DNA from: Pseudomonadota bacterium
Lineage (GTDB): Bacteria; Pseudomonadota; Gammaproteobacteria; Steroidobacterales; Steroidobacteraceae
Assembly (NCBI GenBank): GCA_016713725.1
Contig: JADJOO010000008.1
Span: 144,707-208,706 of the forward strand
Direction of reading: 5' to 3'
Length of the DNA stretch: 64,000 nt
Every line of letters starts with the position of its first letter. Position 1 is the stretch's first letter. Below, piece after piece: positions 8,828-17,346 of this stretch. Both the position numbers and the translations under genes were made by a program. The notes under the pieces were generated by a model. It ran no database searches. It saw only the letters and a program-made list of their open reading frames with translations, and had not been told where the DNA came from.

Positions 8828-9220
8828 ATGACGGCACATTCGGACGACTTTCATGCGGCACTGCAGGTGCTGGTTGGCACAGGCGCGGTAAAGCAGCGCC
8901 TGGTCGATGCCTACCGGCGCCACCTCGCCACGCTGCGAGAGCAGGACCTGCCGGACGCGGTGCGTGATCGCTTCGCCAGGCTGCGGACAGCCATGCATGA
9001 GGCGCCCGCCGCAGGTGGTATGACTGCTCCCGAAGCTTCCGCCCGCAAGATGTCCGAAAAGGACGCCGCGGAACACGCGGCTGCGATCCTGGAAATGTTC
9101 ACGATACTGTCGGCGCTGGATGAAAGCGAAAGCGCGCCACGCCTGCGCATCGTCGCGAACGGCGACGACACCCTTACCGATGACTTGTTCGAAGTCCCGG
9201 CCTTCCTCAGTCGAGCTTGA
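8828..9220 (+). CDS. Conserved-looking hypothetical protein, 130 aa
   Basis: Soluble, mostly alpha-helical protein without signal peptide or membrane segment. ATG start at 8828; an upstream purine stretch (AGGGG, 8817-8821) could serve as ribosome-binding site. Codon use is like the neighbours, which supports a real gene. I do not recognise a domain. The N-terminal half (DDFHAALQVLVGTGAVKQRL) is predicted helical and the C-terminal third is acidic (LDESESAPRLRIVANGDDT). The last 14 bases overlap, tail to tail, with the 3' end of the TIR-like gene on the other strand. Confidence 0.6.
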   Translation: MTAHSDDFHAALQVLVGTGAVKQRLVDAYRRHLATLREQDLPDAVRDRFARLRTAMHEAPAAGGMTAPEASARKMSEKDAAEHAAAILEMFTILSALDESESAPRLRIVANGDDTLTDDLFEVPAFLSRA

Positions 9221-9667
9221 ATTCGATCACGTCGAAGCGAGTCGTTTCTTCGTGGCGCGCCTCGCGCTTGATCGCATCGACCAGCTGGCGCTGATCCCAG
9301 GGCACTACGTCGTCCGCCAGTTCCTGCACTGCAGGGGCAATCGTGTCCGTGCCGCCGAACGGCTCCAGCACGATGATCGGCTTGTCGAACGCCTTGGCGC
9401 AGTGCATCTGGAACTCGACCCAGTCCACGTTCCTGCGGTATAGCGCAGCCGGAAGGATCATCACCTCGGCCTCGGCGATCTGCTTGCGCAACGATTCACG
9501 CAACGCTTCCTTGTCGCCTGACGGACGGGCGTCCGGCGTGCTGGTGTTGCGATAGAAAAATTGGAACTGCTTTCGACGTATTCGAAAATCCGGTGGTAAT
9601 CCTCGTCCTCCACCCACACGTGGGCGACGAACAACCGGATCGGGTTCTGCTGGGTGATGCTATTCAC
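9207..9667 (-). CDS. TIR-like (MTH538/DUF1863) domain protein, one frameshift
   Basis: A start at 9667 gives MNSITQQNPIRLFVAHVW, then EDEDYHRIFEYVESSSNF. The frame then switches to FYRNTSTPDARPSGDKEAL and continues to KQIAEAEVMILPAALYRRN, DWVEFQMHCAKAFDKPIIVL and RFDVIEFKLD, ending at 9207. The junction lies in a T5 run where T6 would restore the frame. The order of elements is that of MTH538 TIR-like domains. The same fold occurs in ThsB of Thoeris defence systems, but also in many stand-alone proteins of unknown role. No ThsA partner is next to it, so a defence function is not established. Confidence 0.65.
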
Positions 9668-9767
9668 GGAGCCTCCGTCGACATCCTTGCTCCCGGACGA
9701 GCGTCAATAGTCTAGCCTAGCGCATTCGGTTCCGGATCAGCGTCCAGACCCGTAGAATTGAGGTCTG

Positions 9768-10505
9768 ATGCGCTTTCTGCTCTATAACATCCGATACGCC
9801 ACGGGCACCGGCGCCGCTTTTCACCTCCCGATCCCGGGCGCCGGCTACCTCCGCACCGACAAACGCGTCCTGGCCCGAATCACCCGCTTCATCAAGGGGC
9901 AGGACCCGGACATCGTGGGGCTGATCGAAATCGACACCGGCTCGATCCGCACTGGCAAGGTCAACCAGGCCGAGGTGATTGCCGACTCGCTCGGGCATTA
10001 CTCGATCTACCAGTGCAAGTACGGCGCGAATTCGTTCAACACGTTCGTACCGATCCTGAACAAGCAGTCCAACGCTTTCCTGGCCGCACCGCGCGTCGAG
10101 GGGGAGCGTTTCCACTACTTCGACACCGGCATCAAGCGCCTGATCATCGAACTCGAACTCGACGACGTCTGCGTCTTCCTGGTCCACCTCTCGCTCAAGT
10201 TCCGGCACCGGCACGCACAGCTGCGACAGGTCTTCGATCTCGTGAAACGTTCGGCCAAGCCTGTGATCGTCGCAGGCGACTTCAACACGTTCTGGGGCGA
10301 GCACGAGATGTCCCTGTTCATGGAAGCGAGCGGACTGCGCAGCGCCAACGTCGCGGGCCTGCCGTCGTATCCGGCGCGCAAGCCACGCATGGAACTCGAC
10401 TTCATCCTGTATTCGAAGGGTATCGAGATCGACTCCTTCGTGATCCCCGACGTCACCTTTTCCGACCACCGGCCGCTAGTCTGCGATTTTCACGTCACGG
10501 GCTGA
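9768..10505 (+). CDS. Endonuclease/exonuclease/phosphatase family protein
   Basis: 245-residue EEP-fold phosphohydrolase, complete. Active-site motifs are present in order: MRFLLYNIRY (Asn7), GLIEIDTGS (metal-binding Glu), VHLSLKFRHRHAQL (His), AGDFNTFWGEHE (Asp and Asn) and the C-terminal SDHRPLVCDF (Asp-His pair). There is no signal peptide, so it is cytoplasmic. Its substrate could be nucleic acid, a phospholipid headgroup or a small phosphodiester; sequence alone does not decide. It is divergent from the TIR-like gene (100-base gap) and lies 29 bases upstream of fadJ. Confidence 0.85.
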   Translation: MRFLLYNIRYATGTGAAFHLPIPGAGYLRTDKRVLARITRFIKGQDPDIVGLIEIDTGSIRTGKVNQAEVIADSLGHYSIYQCKYGANSFNTFVPILNKQSNAFLAAPRVEGERFHYFDTGIKRLIIELELDDVCVFLVHLSLKFRHRHAQLRQVFDLVKRSAKPVIVAGDFNTFWGEHEMSLFMEASGLRSANVAGLPSYPARKPRMELDFILYSKGIEIDSFVIPDVTFSDHRPLVCDFHVTG

Positions 10506-10534
10506 TCCCGGTCCGCGTCGTTCATGGAGGACGG

Positions 10535-12592
10535 ATGAGCACTGCCGCGACTGCCTCGCCATCACGCCAGTGGACGCTCGAGATCGATGCGGATCGCGTC
10601 GCCTGGCTCACCTTCGACAAGCCCGGCGCCAGCGCCAACTCGCTCTCGCGGGCCGCGATGGAAGAACTCGACGAGCGCCTGCGCGAGACCGAACGGCAGC
10701 AACCTGCCGGCCTGGTCATCCGATCCGGCAAGAGCGGCTTCATTGCGGGCGCCGACGTGTCCGAGTTCGGCCAGGTGCGCGACCCGTCGGCAGCGGTGCC
10801 ATCGATCCGTGCGGCGCATGGCGTCCTGCAGCGGCTCGAAGACCTGTCCTTCCCCACTGTCGCTGCAATCAACGGCTACTGCCTTGGCGGCGGGCTCGAA
10901 CTCGCCATGGCCTGCCGTCACCGCGTCTGCGCCGACGATCCGAAGGTCACACTGGGCCTGCCGGAAGTGATGCTCGGCATTCATCCCGGCTTCGGCGGCA
11001 CCGTGCGCGCTGTGCGGCTGGTGGGTGTGGCGACGGCGATGGACCTGATGCTCACCGGCAAGAACCTGCGCCCGGACAAGGCGCTGCAGGCGGGACTGAT
11101 CGACGCGATCGTGCCGGCTGGCCAGTTGCGTGACGCTGCGAAAGCACTGGCCCTGCGCCCACGCGCGCGCCGCAAGGCGCCACTGGGCCAGCGCGTGCTG
11201 AACCTGCCGATCGTGCGCGGCCTGGTGGCCGGCAGGATCGAGAGCCAGGTCCGCCGGCGAGCGCGCAAGGAGCACTACCCCGCGCCGTATGCGATCGTGG
11301 ACCTCTGGCGTCGTCATGGCGCGAGTCCACGCACGGGTTACGAAGCCGAAGCCCAGTCGGTCGCACGGCTCGTCTGCACGACCACGTCACGCAACCTCGT
11401 GCGCGTGTTCTTCCTGCAGGAAAGGCTGAAGGGACTGGGCGGCAAGGAACTGCCAACGACGGGCCATGTGCACGTCGTCGGCGCCGGCGTCATGGGCGGC
11501 GACATCGCTGCGTGGTGCGCGCTGCGCGGTTTCACCGTGACGCTGCAGGATCGCGGCGCCGAGTTCGTGCAGCCCGCGCTCGATCGCGCGCGAGCCTTCT
11601 TCGAGAAGCGCAGCCGCGTTCCCGGCAAGGCCGCCGAGCAGCTGGCGCGATTGCAGGCGGACGTGGCAGGTCACGGCGTCGAACGTGCTGACGTGGTGAT
11701 CGAGGCGATCTACGAAAACGCCGAGGCGAAGCGCGAACTGTACGCGCGTATCGAACCCCGGTTGAAGCCCGGCGCACTGCTCGCAACCAACACGTCGAGC
11801 ATCATGCTCGAGCCGCTCGCGGAGCAACTCGCGCTACCGGGCCGGCTCGTCGGCCTGCACTTCTTCAACCCGGTCGCACAGATGCCGCTGGTCGAGGTGG
11901 TCGAGTCGGCCGCGACCGAGCCGCAGGCTCACACCGCTGCCCTCGCCTTCACGCGAGCCATCGACAAGCTGCCGCTGCCTTGTCGCAGCGCGCCCGGTTT
12001 CCTCGTGAACCGGGTGTTGATGCCCTACATGACGGAGGCGATGCTCGCCGCTGGCGCAGGCGTGCCCCTCGCCACGATCGACGAGGTCGCCGTGAAGTTC
12101 GGCATGCCGATGGGTCCCATCGAACTCGCGGACATCGTCGGCCTCGACGTGTGCCTGCACGTCGGCCGCATCCTGTCGACGGCCTACGGTGGACCTGCCC
12201 CTGACGCCGTGGCCCCGCTGGTCGCGGCCGGCAAGCTGGGCAGGAAGACCGGCCAGGGCCTCTATGAATGGCGCGATGGCAAGGCGGTGAAGCCGCCGGT
12301 CGCCCCCCCCGCACGCGCCCCCGCCGACCTGGAAGATCGCCTCATGCTGGCAATGGTCAACGAAGCCATGGCGGTCCTGCGCGAAGGCCTGGTGGCGGAC
12401 GGCGACCTCATCGATGCCGGTGTGATATTCGGTTCAGGCTTCGCCCCGTTCCGAGGCGGGCCGTTGCGTTACGCGCGGGACCGTGGCGTGAGGGAAGTCG
12501 TGGCACGTCTCGAGGCGCTGGCGTCGACTCATGGCGACAGGTTCCGGCCGGATCCGGGCTGGGCGAACTTCGGCGGTCCCGGGGAGCCGTGA
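10535..12592 (+). CDS. fadJ: Fatty acid oxidation complex alpha subunit: enoyl-CoA hydratase / 3-hydroxyacyl-CoA dehydrogenase
   Basis: Bifunctional beta-oxidation enzyme of 685 residues. The start ATG 10535 has a GGAGG site at 10526-10530; the frame is open further upstream but only over the EEP gene. Domain 1 (about 1-200) is a crotonase: GKSGFIAGADVSEF and GYCLGGGLELAMACRHRVC form the oxyanion hole, and GLPEVMLGIHPGFGGTVR holds the catalytic Glu. Domain 2 (about 310-500) is the NAD-binding part: VVGAGVMGGDIAAWCALRG and HFFNPVAQMPLVEVVE with the catalytic His. Domain 3 (PGFLVNRVLMPYMTEAML onward) is the dimerisation domain, duplicated. No fadI thiolase is adjacent. Confidence 0.92.
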   Translation: MSTAATASPSRQWTLEIDADRVAWLTFDKPGASANSLSRAAMEELDERLRETERQQPAGLVIRSGKSGFIAGADVSEFGQVRDPSAAVPSIRAAHGVLQRLEDLSFPTVAAINGYCLGGGLELAMACRHRVCADDPKVTLGLPEVMLGIHPGFGGTVRAVRLVGVATAMDLMLTGKNLRPDKALQAGLIDAIVPAGQLRDAAKALALRPRARRKAPLGQRVLNLPIVRGLVAGRIESQVRRRARKEHYPAPYAIVDLWRRHGASPRTGYEAEAQSVARLVCTTTSRNLVRVFFLQERLKGLGGKELPTTGHVHVVGAGVMGGDIAAWCALRGFTVTLQDRGAEFVQPALDRARAFFEKRSRVPGKAAEQLARLQADVAGHGVERADVVIEAIYENAEAKRELYARIEPRLKPGALLATNTSSIMLEPLAEQLALPGRLVGLHFFNPVAQMPLVEVVESAATEPQAHTAALAFTRAIDKLPLPCRSAPGFLVNRVLMPYMTEAMLAAGAGVPLATIDEVAVKFGMPMGPIELADIVGLDVCLHVGRILSTAYGGPAPDAVAPLVAAGKLGRKTGQGLYEWRDGKAVKPPVAPPARAPADLEDRLMLAMVNEAMAVLREGLVADGDLIDAGVIFGSGFAPFRGGPLRYARDRGVREVVARLEALASTHGDRFRPDPGWANFGGPGEP

Positions 12593-12623
12593 TACCATCC
12601 TCCACCTTTTGCAGCCGTCCTTC

Positions 12624-13694
12624 ATGAGCAGCGATCCGTCCAACGTCGAACTGAGCGTCCTGCGCGCGTTTTCACCGCTCGACGGACTGAAGAACGAGAA
12701 CCTCCGGGCGCTCGCGCGCAAGACCGTCATCCGCGAGTTGCCGCAGGGCCGCGTCCTGTTCAAGGAAGGCGACACCGACAAGCGGACGTACTACCTGGCG
12801 AGCGGGGTGATCGAACTGCTGTCGAGTGGCCGGGTCATCGCCACCATCCGCGGGGGCACGACGGATGCGCACCATCCGATCGCGCCGATCCTGCCGCGCC
12901 ACTGCACGGCCCGGGTGGCCTCCGACAGGATCGAATACCTGTCAATCGACAGCGACTTGCTCGACGTACTGATCACCTGGGACCAGACAGGCATCTACGA
13001 GGTCGGCGAACTGGGCGCCAGCAACGAGTCGTCGGACGACTGGATGACCATGCTGCTGCAAAGCCGGGCCTTCCACCGCATACCGCCGGCCAACCTGCAG
13101 GCCGTGTTCATGCGACTGCAGCGGATGAATTACACGGCGGGTGACGTGGTGATCCGCCAGGGCGAGGAAGGCGACTTCTTCTACGTGATCGTCTCGGGTC
13201 GCTGCTCGGTGAGCCGCGAAACGCCGCTCAACCGCGACGGCATCCGGCTGGCGGAACTGGGCATCGGCGAGACCTTCGGTGAAGAAGCGCTGATCTCCGG
13301 CGCCACGCGCAATGCCACGGTCACGATGCTGACCGATGGCGTTCTGATGCGCCTCGCCAAGGACGACTTCAACACCCTGCTGAACGAGCCGATGCTGCAG
13401 TGGGTCGACCACGACCAGGGCCTGCAGATCGTGGCGAAGGGCGGCATGTGGCTCGACGTGCGCCTGCCGAGCGAATACGAGCACTGGCACTTCGAGCCGT
13501 CGCTCAACGTGCCGCTCTATTTCATCCGCCTGAAGATCAAGACGCTCGACCCGGCGGTCCGCTATGTCGTGGTCTGCGACAACGGCCGTCGCAGCTCTGC
13601 CGCGGCCTACATCCTGAGCGAACGGGGTTTCGACACGCATGTGCTGCGCGGAGGCATTGCCGCCACCGGTCTTGCCGATACGCTGATCCGCTGA
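12624..13694 (+). CDS. Tandem cyclic-nucleotide-binding domains fused to a rhodanese domain
   Basis: 356 residues in three parts. CNB domain 1 covers about 15-115 (LPQGRVLFKEGDTDKRTYYL). CNB domain 2 covers about 145-260 (YTAGDVVIRQGEEGDFFYVI, then LGIGETFGEEALISGATRNA, resembling the phosphate-binding cassette but with Thr before Arg). The rhodanese domain covers about 270-352 (WLDVRLPSEYEHWHF and VVVCDNGRRSSAAAYIL with the active-site Cys). There is no DNA-binding helix-turn-helix, so it is not a CRP-type regulator. It may couple a nucleotide or ligand signal to sulfur or persulfide chemistry; that is inference. It starts 31 bases after fadJ. Confidence 0.85.
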   Translation: MSSDPSNVELSVLRAFSPLDGLKNENLRALARKTVIRELPQGRVLFKEGDTDKRTYYLASGVIELLSSGRVIATIRGGTTDAHHPIAPILPRHCTARVASDRIEYLSIDSDLLDVLITWDQTGIYEVGELGASNESSDDWMTMLLQSRAFHRIPPANLQAVFMRLQRMNYTAGDVVIRQGEEGDFFYVIVSGRCSVSRETPLNRDGIRLAELGIGETFGEEALISGATRNATVTMLTDGVLMRLAKDDFNTLLNEPMLQWVDHDQGLQIVAKGGMWLDVRLPSEYEHWHFEPSLNVPLYFIRLKIKTLDPAVRYVVVCDNGRRSSAAAYILSERGFDTHVLRGGIAATGLADTLIR

Positions 13695-13752
13695 CTTGAA
13701 CGAAGCAGTCCTTAATAGGCCACTTGTTCCGGCTTCTGCGCCGACGTCGATC

Positions 13753-14178
13753 CTATCGTGAGATTGAGTAACTCTTCTGCTTGCCGGTGAGTTCCTGGCG
13801 CAACTGGTCGCGCTGGCGCACGGAATCCTCGTACTGGGCGACCGTCATGCAGACTTCCGTCGGAAAACGCGAGCCGAGCGGAGTGCTTTTGCGGCAATAG
13901 ACCTTCTCGCCGTCGATCTCCTTGGCTTTGTAGCCCGCCGGGACACGCGCCACAGCCGGCTCCTGGCCATCGCCGGACTTTGTCGTGGAGGCGTCAGCTG
14001 CCTTCGCGGCTTGAACTGACGAAACGACGGGCGAGGCAGAAGCCTCGGGAACCGCGGCCGCCACTTCCGCCGCGGCAGTTGCAGGCTTGGCCACAACCTG
14101 CTCGGGTCCTGCGGCGGACGCAGGCAGGTAGCTGCCCACGGCGACGAGTACAAACAGAAAACGTGCCAAGGCATGCAT
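13753..14178 (-). CDS. Predicted exported protein of unknown function
   Basis: I choose the start at 14178 because it puts a signal peptide at the N-terminus (MHALARFLFVLVAVGSYLP followed by ASA). A low-complexity Ala/Val/Pro/Ser linker follows to about residue 80. A compact C-terminal part then contains GYKAKEIDGEKVYCRKS, GSRFPTEVCMTVAQYE and a charged helix, RQRDQLRQELTGKQ. The two cysteines could form a disulfide in the periplasm. No known domain is recognised. It lies between the cNMP/rhodanese gene (convergent) and pilZ. Confidence 0.6.
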   Translation of the reverse strand: MHALARFLFVLVAVGSYLPASAAGPEQVVAKPATAAAEVAAAVPEASASPVVSSVQAAKAADASTTKSGDGQEPAVARVPAGYKAKEIDGEKVYCRKSTPLGSRFPTEVCMTVAQYEDSVRQRDQLRQELTGKQKSYSISR

Positions 14179-14235
14179 TGACGACTCCAACCGGGTTGAC
14201 TGCAGGCAGTTCGGTGGGCTCGGGCCCATCCGGAG

Positions 14236-14598
14236 CTACATGGTGTGGGTAGGCTTGTCGCCGCCTAGTGCGCCGGCGAGATAGGCTTCGATCTTGCGCT
14301 GGGTGTTGCCGCGATCCTGCTCGCTGAACTGCACCCCAATGCCCGCAGTGCGCTTGCCCTGCGCACCTTTGGGCGTCATCCAGATGACGCGACCGGCCAC
14401 CGGCAGCTTCTCATCCTCGCCCATCAGGTTCAGCAGCATGAACACCTCGTCACCGAGGCGGTAATTGCTGCTCGTCGGAATGAAGAGCCCGCCGTTTTTC
14501 ACGAATGGCATGTAGGCGAGGTACAGCGCGCTCTTGTCCTTGATGGTGAGCGTCAGCAGGCCAGGCTTGTTCGGTTGTCGCACGGGTGCAGGACTCAT
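14236..14598 (-). CDS. pilZ: Type IV pilus assembly protein PilZ
   Basis: 120 residues, matching the founder PilZ of Pseudomonas-type bacteria rather than c-di-GMP effectors: LTLTIKDKSALYLAYMPFVK, NGGLFIPTSSNYRLGDEVFM, LPVAGRVIWMTPKGAQGKR and AGIGVQFSEQD. The RxxxR and D/NxSxxG c-di-GMP motifs are not evident, as known for PilZ proper. It is required for type IV pilus biogenesis. The gene sits directly downstream of holB, the same order as in Pseudomonas. No other pilus genes are in the window. Confidence 0.9.
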   Translation of the reverse strand: MSPAPVRQPNKPGLLTLTIKDKSALYLAYMPFVKNGGLFIPTSSNYRLGDEVFMLLNLMGEDEKLPVAGRVIWMTPKGAQGKRTAGIGVQFSEQDRGNTQRKIEAYLAGALGGDKPTHTM

Positions 14599-14619
14599 CA
14601 GGGCGTTCTCAGTGCTCCA

Positions 14620-15663
14620 TCAGCGGGCCGAGGCTGCGGCTCGCAATTCTAGCAGCAAGGTTTCGACCACGAGGGGCGCAGACGCCGAGCCTTCAAGCAG
14701 GCGGCGGGCCTCGCGCAAGCGGTCCAATACCTGGAACGCCGCGGTTATGTTCAACTCGGCCGCTGCCCTTTGCAAGGGTGAACCGGCCCGAATCGTGAGG
14801 GGATTCTCATTGGCGACCCCAGTCGCGACCTGGACGGCGGCTACGAGCCACGCCTCGAGCCAATCGAGGCGCGTCGGCAGCCCTGCACCCTGCATGTCGC
14901 TGGCGGCTCGCGTGACCTCGATCCGGCGGTCCAGATACGCTTCGAGCAGTCCCGCCATCTGTTCCTCGAGTCCCGCGAAATGCGGCGCCAGCGCCAGTGC
15001 CTTGAGCGGCGAACCTCCCGCGACGGCCAGCAAGCGCGGTGGCGGCACCGCTCCGAGCATCTCGGTGAGCCAGCGCAGCGCCTGTGAATTCTCCGGCCGC
15101 GCCACCTCGACGCGCTGACAACGGCTGCGCAGCGTCGCCAACAAAGCAGACGGCCGCGCAGTGACCAGCACCAGCACGGTGCGTGGCGAAGGTTCCTCGA
15201 GCGTCTTGAGCAACGCATTCTGCGCCGACGGCGTCATCTTGTCGGCCGGCGCAATCACCGCAACCCGGTAGCCACGCCGCATACTCGTCATCGAGAGCCT
15301 CTCGCAGACTTCGCGCACCTGGTCGACGCCGATCGATTTCTTGTCGTCTGGAATGCCCAACCAGTGCAGGTCGGGGTGCGTCCCGGCCTTGCTGAGCAGG
15401 CATTCGGCACACTCACCGCAGGCCACGAGGCGCGCGCCTCGGCCCGCGCAGAACAATGCTGCTGCCAGCGCGGAAGCGAAACGCTCCTTGCCGACGCCGG
15501 CCGGACCCTGCAGCAGCAAGCCGTGCGACAGGCGCTGCGAGGCGACCGCCGCCGTCAGCCTGTCACACGCGGACTCATGCCATGGCAACAGGTCGATCGG
15601 CAGCGGCGAAAAGGCCTGGTCGCCGGCGCTGCCAGTGGCGGCGGCGTCCGCGTCCGGGCTCAT
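14620..15663 (-). CDS. holB: DNA polymerase III delta-prime subunit
   Basis: Clamp-loader subunit of 347 residues. AAA+ P-loop GPAGVGKERFASALAAALF is followed by a four-cysteine zinc module (CGECAECLLSKAGTHPDL with a preceding Cys). Next come the sensor regions PADKMTPSAQNALLKTLEEP and LLATLRSRCQRVEVARP (SRC motif, with Arg finger function supplied to neighbouring subunits). The start overlaps the tmk stop by four bases (ATGA). It works in the cytoplasm with DnaX and HolA to load the beta clamp. Confidence 0.93.
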   Translation of the reverse strand: MSPDADAAATGSAGDQAFSPLPIDLLPWHESACDRLTAAVASQRLSHGLLLQGPAGVGKERFASALAAALFCAGRGARLVACGECAECLLSKAGTHPDLHWLGIPDDKKSIGVDQVREVCERLSMTSMRRGYRVAVIAPADKMTPSAQNALLKTLEEPSPRTVLVLVTARPSALLATLRSRCQRVEVARPENSQALRWLTEMLGAVPPPRLLAVAGGSPLKALALAPHFAGLEEQMAGLLEAYLDRRIEVTRAASDMQGAGLPTRLDWLEAWLVAAVQVATGVANENPLTIRAGSPLQRAAAELNITAAFQVLDRLREARRLLEGSASAPLVVETLLLELRAAASAR

Positions 15664-16316
15664 CGGGACGTCGCCCGAGTGGTGAGCATCGGCTGCAGGG
15701 CTGCCCGGACGGCCAATTCTACGGACTCGGGTGCGCCCGTCGCGTCGACGACGCGGAATCGTGTCGATTCCCGCGCGGCACGCTGCAGATAAATTTGCCG
15801 GACACGTTCAAAGAACTCTGCACGTTCCGACTCGAACCGGTCAGGCCCACCGGTGCCGTTGCGCGCGCGCGCGCGCGCCATGCCGACGGCGACGGGTGCG
15901 TCGAGCAGCACGGTGAGATCTGGCTGTCGCTGCGGATGCACGATATGCACCAGCGCATCGATGTCAGCCGCAGGCAAGCCGCGGCCCCCACCCTGGTAGG
16001 CGTAGGTGGCATCGGTGAAGCGGTCGCACAGCACCCATGCACCCCGCGCCACGGCCGGTTCGATCAGGTTGGCGAGATGGCTCGCGCGCGCCGCGAACAT
16101 CAGCAGCAGTTCGCACGACTGCGGCATGGGTTCGTCGGTGCGCTCGAGCAGGATGCGGCGCAACTGTTCGGCCCTGGGTGTGCCACCGGGCTCGCGGGTC
16201 AGCACGACCTCCACGCCCTCTGCTTCCAGCCAGGCAGACGCGCGCCTGATCTGCGTCGACTTGCCGACGCCCTCGCCGCCTTCGAACGTGATGAACCTGC
16301 CTTGCACGTGGTTCAT
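15660..16316 (-). CDS. tmk: Thymidylate kinase
   Basis: Phosphorylates dTMP to dTDP. 218 residues with P-loop FEGGEGVGKSTQI, DR motif CDRFTDATYAYQGGGRGL and a LID region with alternating Ala-Arg (MARARARNG). The LID is encoded by an uninterrupted GC dinucleotide run at about 15861-15878. Such Arg-rich LIDs are normal for class II bacterial TMPKs. It overlaps mltG upstream and holB downstream by four bases each. Confidence 0.94.
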   Translation of the reverse strand: MNHVQGRFITFEGGEGVGKSTQIRRASAWLEAEGVEVVLTREPGGTPRAEQLRRILLERTDEPMPQSCELLLMFAARASHLANLIEPAVARGAWVLCDRFTDATYAYQGGGRGLPAADIDALVHIVHPQRQPDLTVLLDAPVAVGMARARARNGTGGPDRFESERAEFFERVRQIYLQRAARESTRFRVVDATGAPESVELAVRAALQPMLTTRATSR

Positions 16317-17346
16317 CGACCTTTGCTGTGCTGTTGACGGTAACGCACCAGGTACCGCCGCACGGCAGCCTCGTGCTCGGCCAGCGTCTTCGAGAACGCG
16401 TGCCTGCCGTCGCCCTCGCCCGTCGCGACGAAGAAAAGTTCGCCGCGCACGTCGGGTTGCACTGCCGCACGCAAAGAAGCGGCCCCTGGAAGCGCAATCG
16501 GCGTCGGCGGCAGGCCTCCCCGAGTGTAGGTATTGTACGGGCCGTCGCGCTCGAGATCAGTGCGCCGCAGGTTGCCGTCGAACTTCTCGCCGAGCCCGTA
16601 GATGACGGTCGGGTCCGTCTGCAGACGCATGCCCCGGCGCAGTCGCTCGACGAATACTCCAGCGATGCGCGCACGCTCGTCCGGGTGCCCTGTTTCGCGC
16701 TCGATGATCGAGGCCAGGATCAGCGCGTCGTAGTCGTTCGTGAGCGGCAGGTTTTCGTGCCGCGAGGCCAGGCCGCGGCCAGTTCCTTGCGCATGCGGTC
16801 CCGCGACTGGCGCAGCAGGTCGATGTCGCTGGTGCCTTTGCCGAACAGGTACGTGTCTGGAAAAAACAGGCCTTCGGGGGGCTTGCCGTCCTCTCCGAGC
16901 GCACGCATGACTGCATCGTCCTGCATGCCGCCTGTCGTGTGCTCCAGGGTCGGGACGGCCGCGAGCGCCCTGCGCAACTCGCGGAAAGTCCAGCCCTCGA
17001 CGATCGTGACCGAATGCTGGACGACGGCCCCGCTTACCAGGGCCTGCAGCAGGCCGCGGGGCGAAGTGCCCGGCGGGATCGAAAACTCTCCCGCGTGCAT
17101 CCGCGAGTCGGCGCCGATGTACCGGCCGTAGAGCGCGAGCAGCCGTGGGTGGGTGAGCAAACCCCTGGCGGCGAGTTCACGCGAGACAGCCGTGAGCGTT
17201 TGCCCGGGCTGGACCTCGACGATGGCGGGTTCGGATTTGATCGCAAGAGGCTGCGCCAACCAGTGACGCACGTACAGCGCGCCGGCTGCGACGACGAGCA
17301 CGGCGACCGCCAGCAGCGCGAGCAGCGTGCGCCGCAGCTGCATCAT
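16313..17346 (-). CDS. mltG: Endolytic murein transglycosylase MltG, one frameshift
   Basis: Membrane-anchored lytic transglycosylase that cuts nascent glycan strands. The N-terminal anchor ALLAVAVLVVAAGALYV is followed by the LysM-like sub-domain (VQPGQTLTAVSRELAARGLL). The YceG domain follows: RMHAGEFSIPPGTSPRGLLQ, GWTFRELRRAL, GLFFPDTYLFGKGTSD. The frame breaks near 16770, just before the catalytic-Glu motif (ASIIERETG in the second frame). It resumes as RLRRGMRLQTDPTVIYGLGE and TYTRGGLPPTPIALPG to the stop at 16313. Everything is present, so one base error is the simplest explanation. It overlaps pabC and tmk by four bases. Confidence 0.9.

Noticed and set aside
9207..9667. A Thoeris defence system
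   Set aside because: Only the TIR-like component is present; neither neighbour looks like the SIR2/SLOG-type ThsA effector.
10013..10534. N-terminal extension of FadJ upstream of 10535
   Set aside because: The extension lies over the EEP gene in another frame, shows no similarity to the family, and a good ribosome-binding site precedes the ATG at 10535.
15861..15878. GC dinucleotide run in tmk as a possible contingency microsatellite
   Set aside because: It encodes the Ala-Arg alternation of the LID region that is normal in thymidylate kinases; the frame is intact and there is no sign of phase variation.
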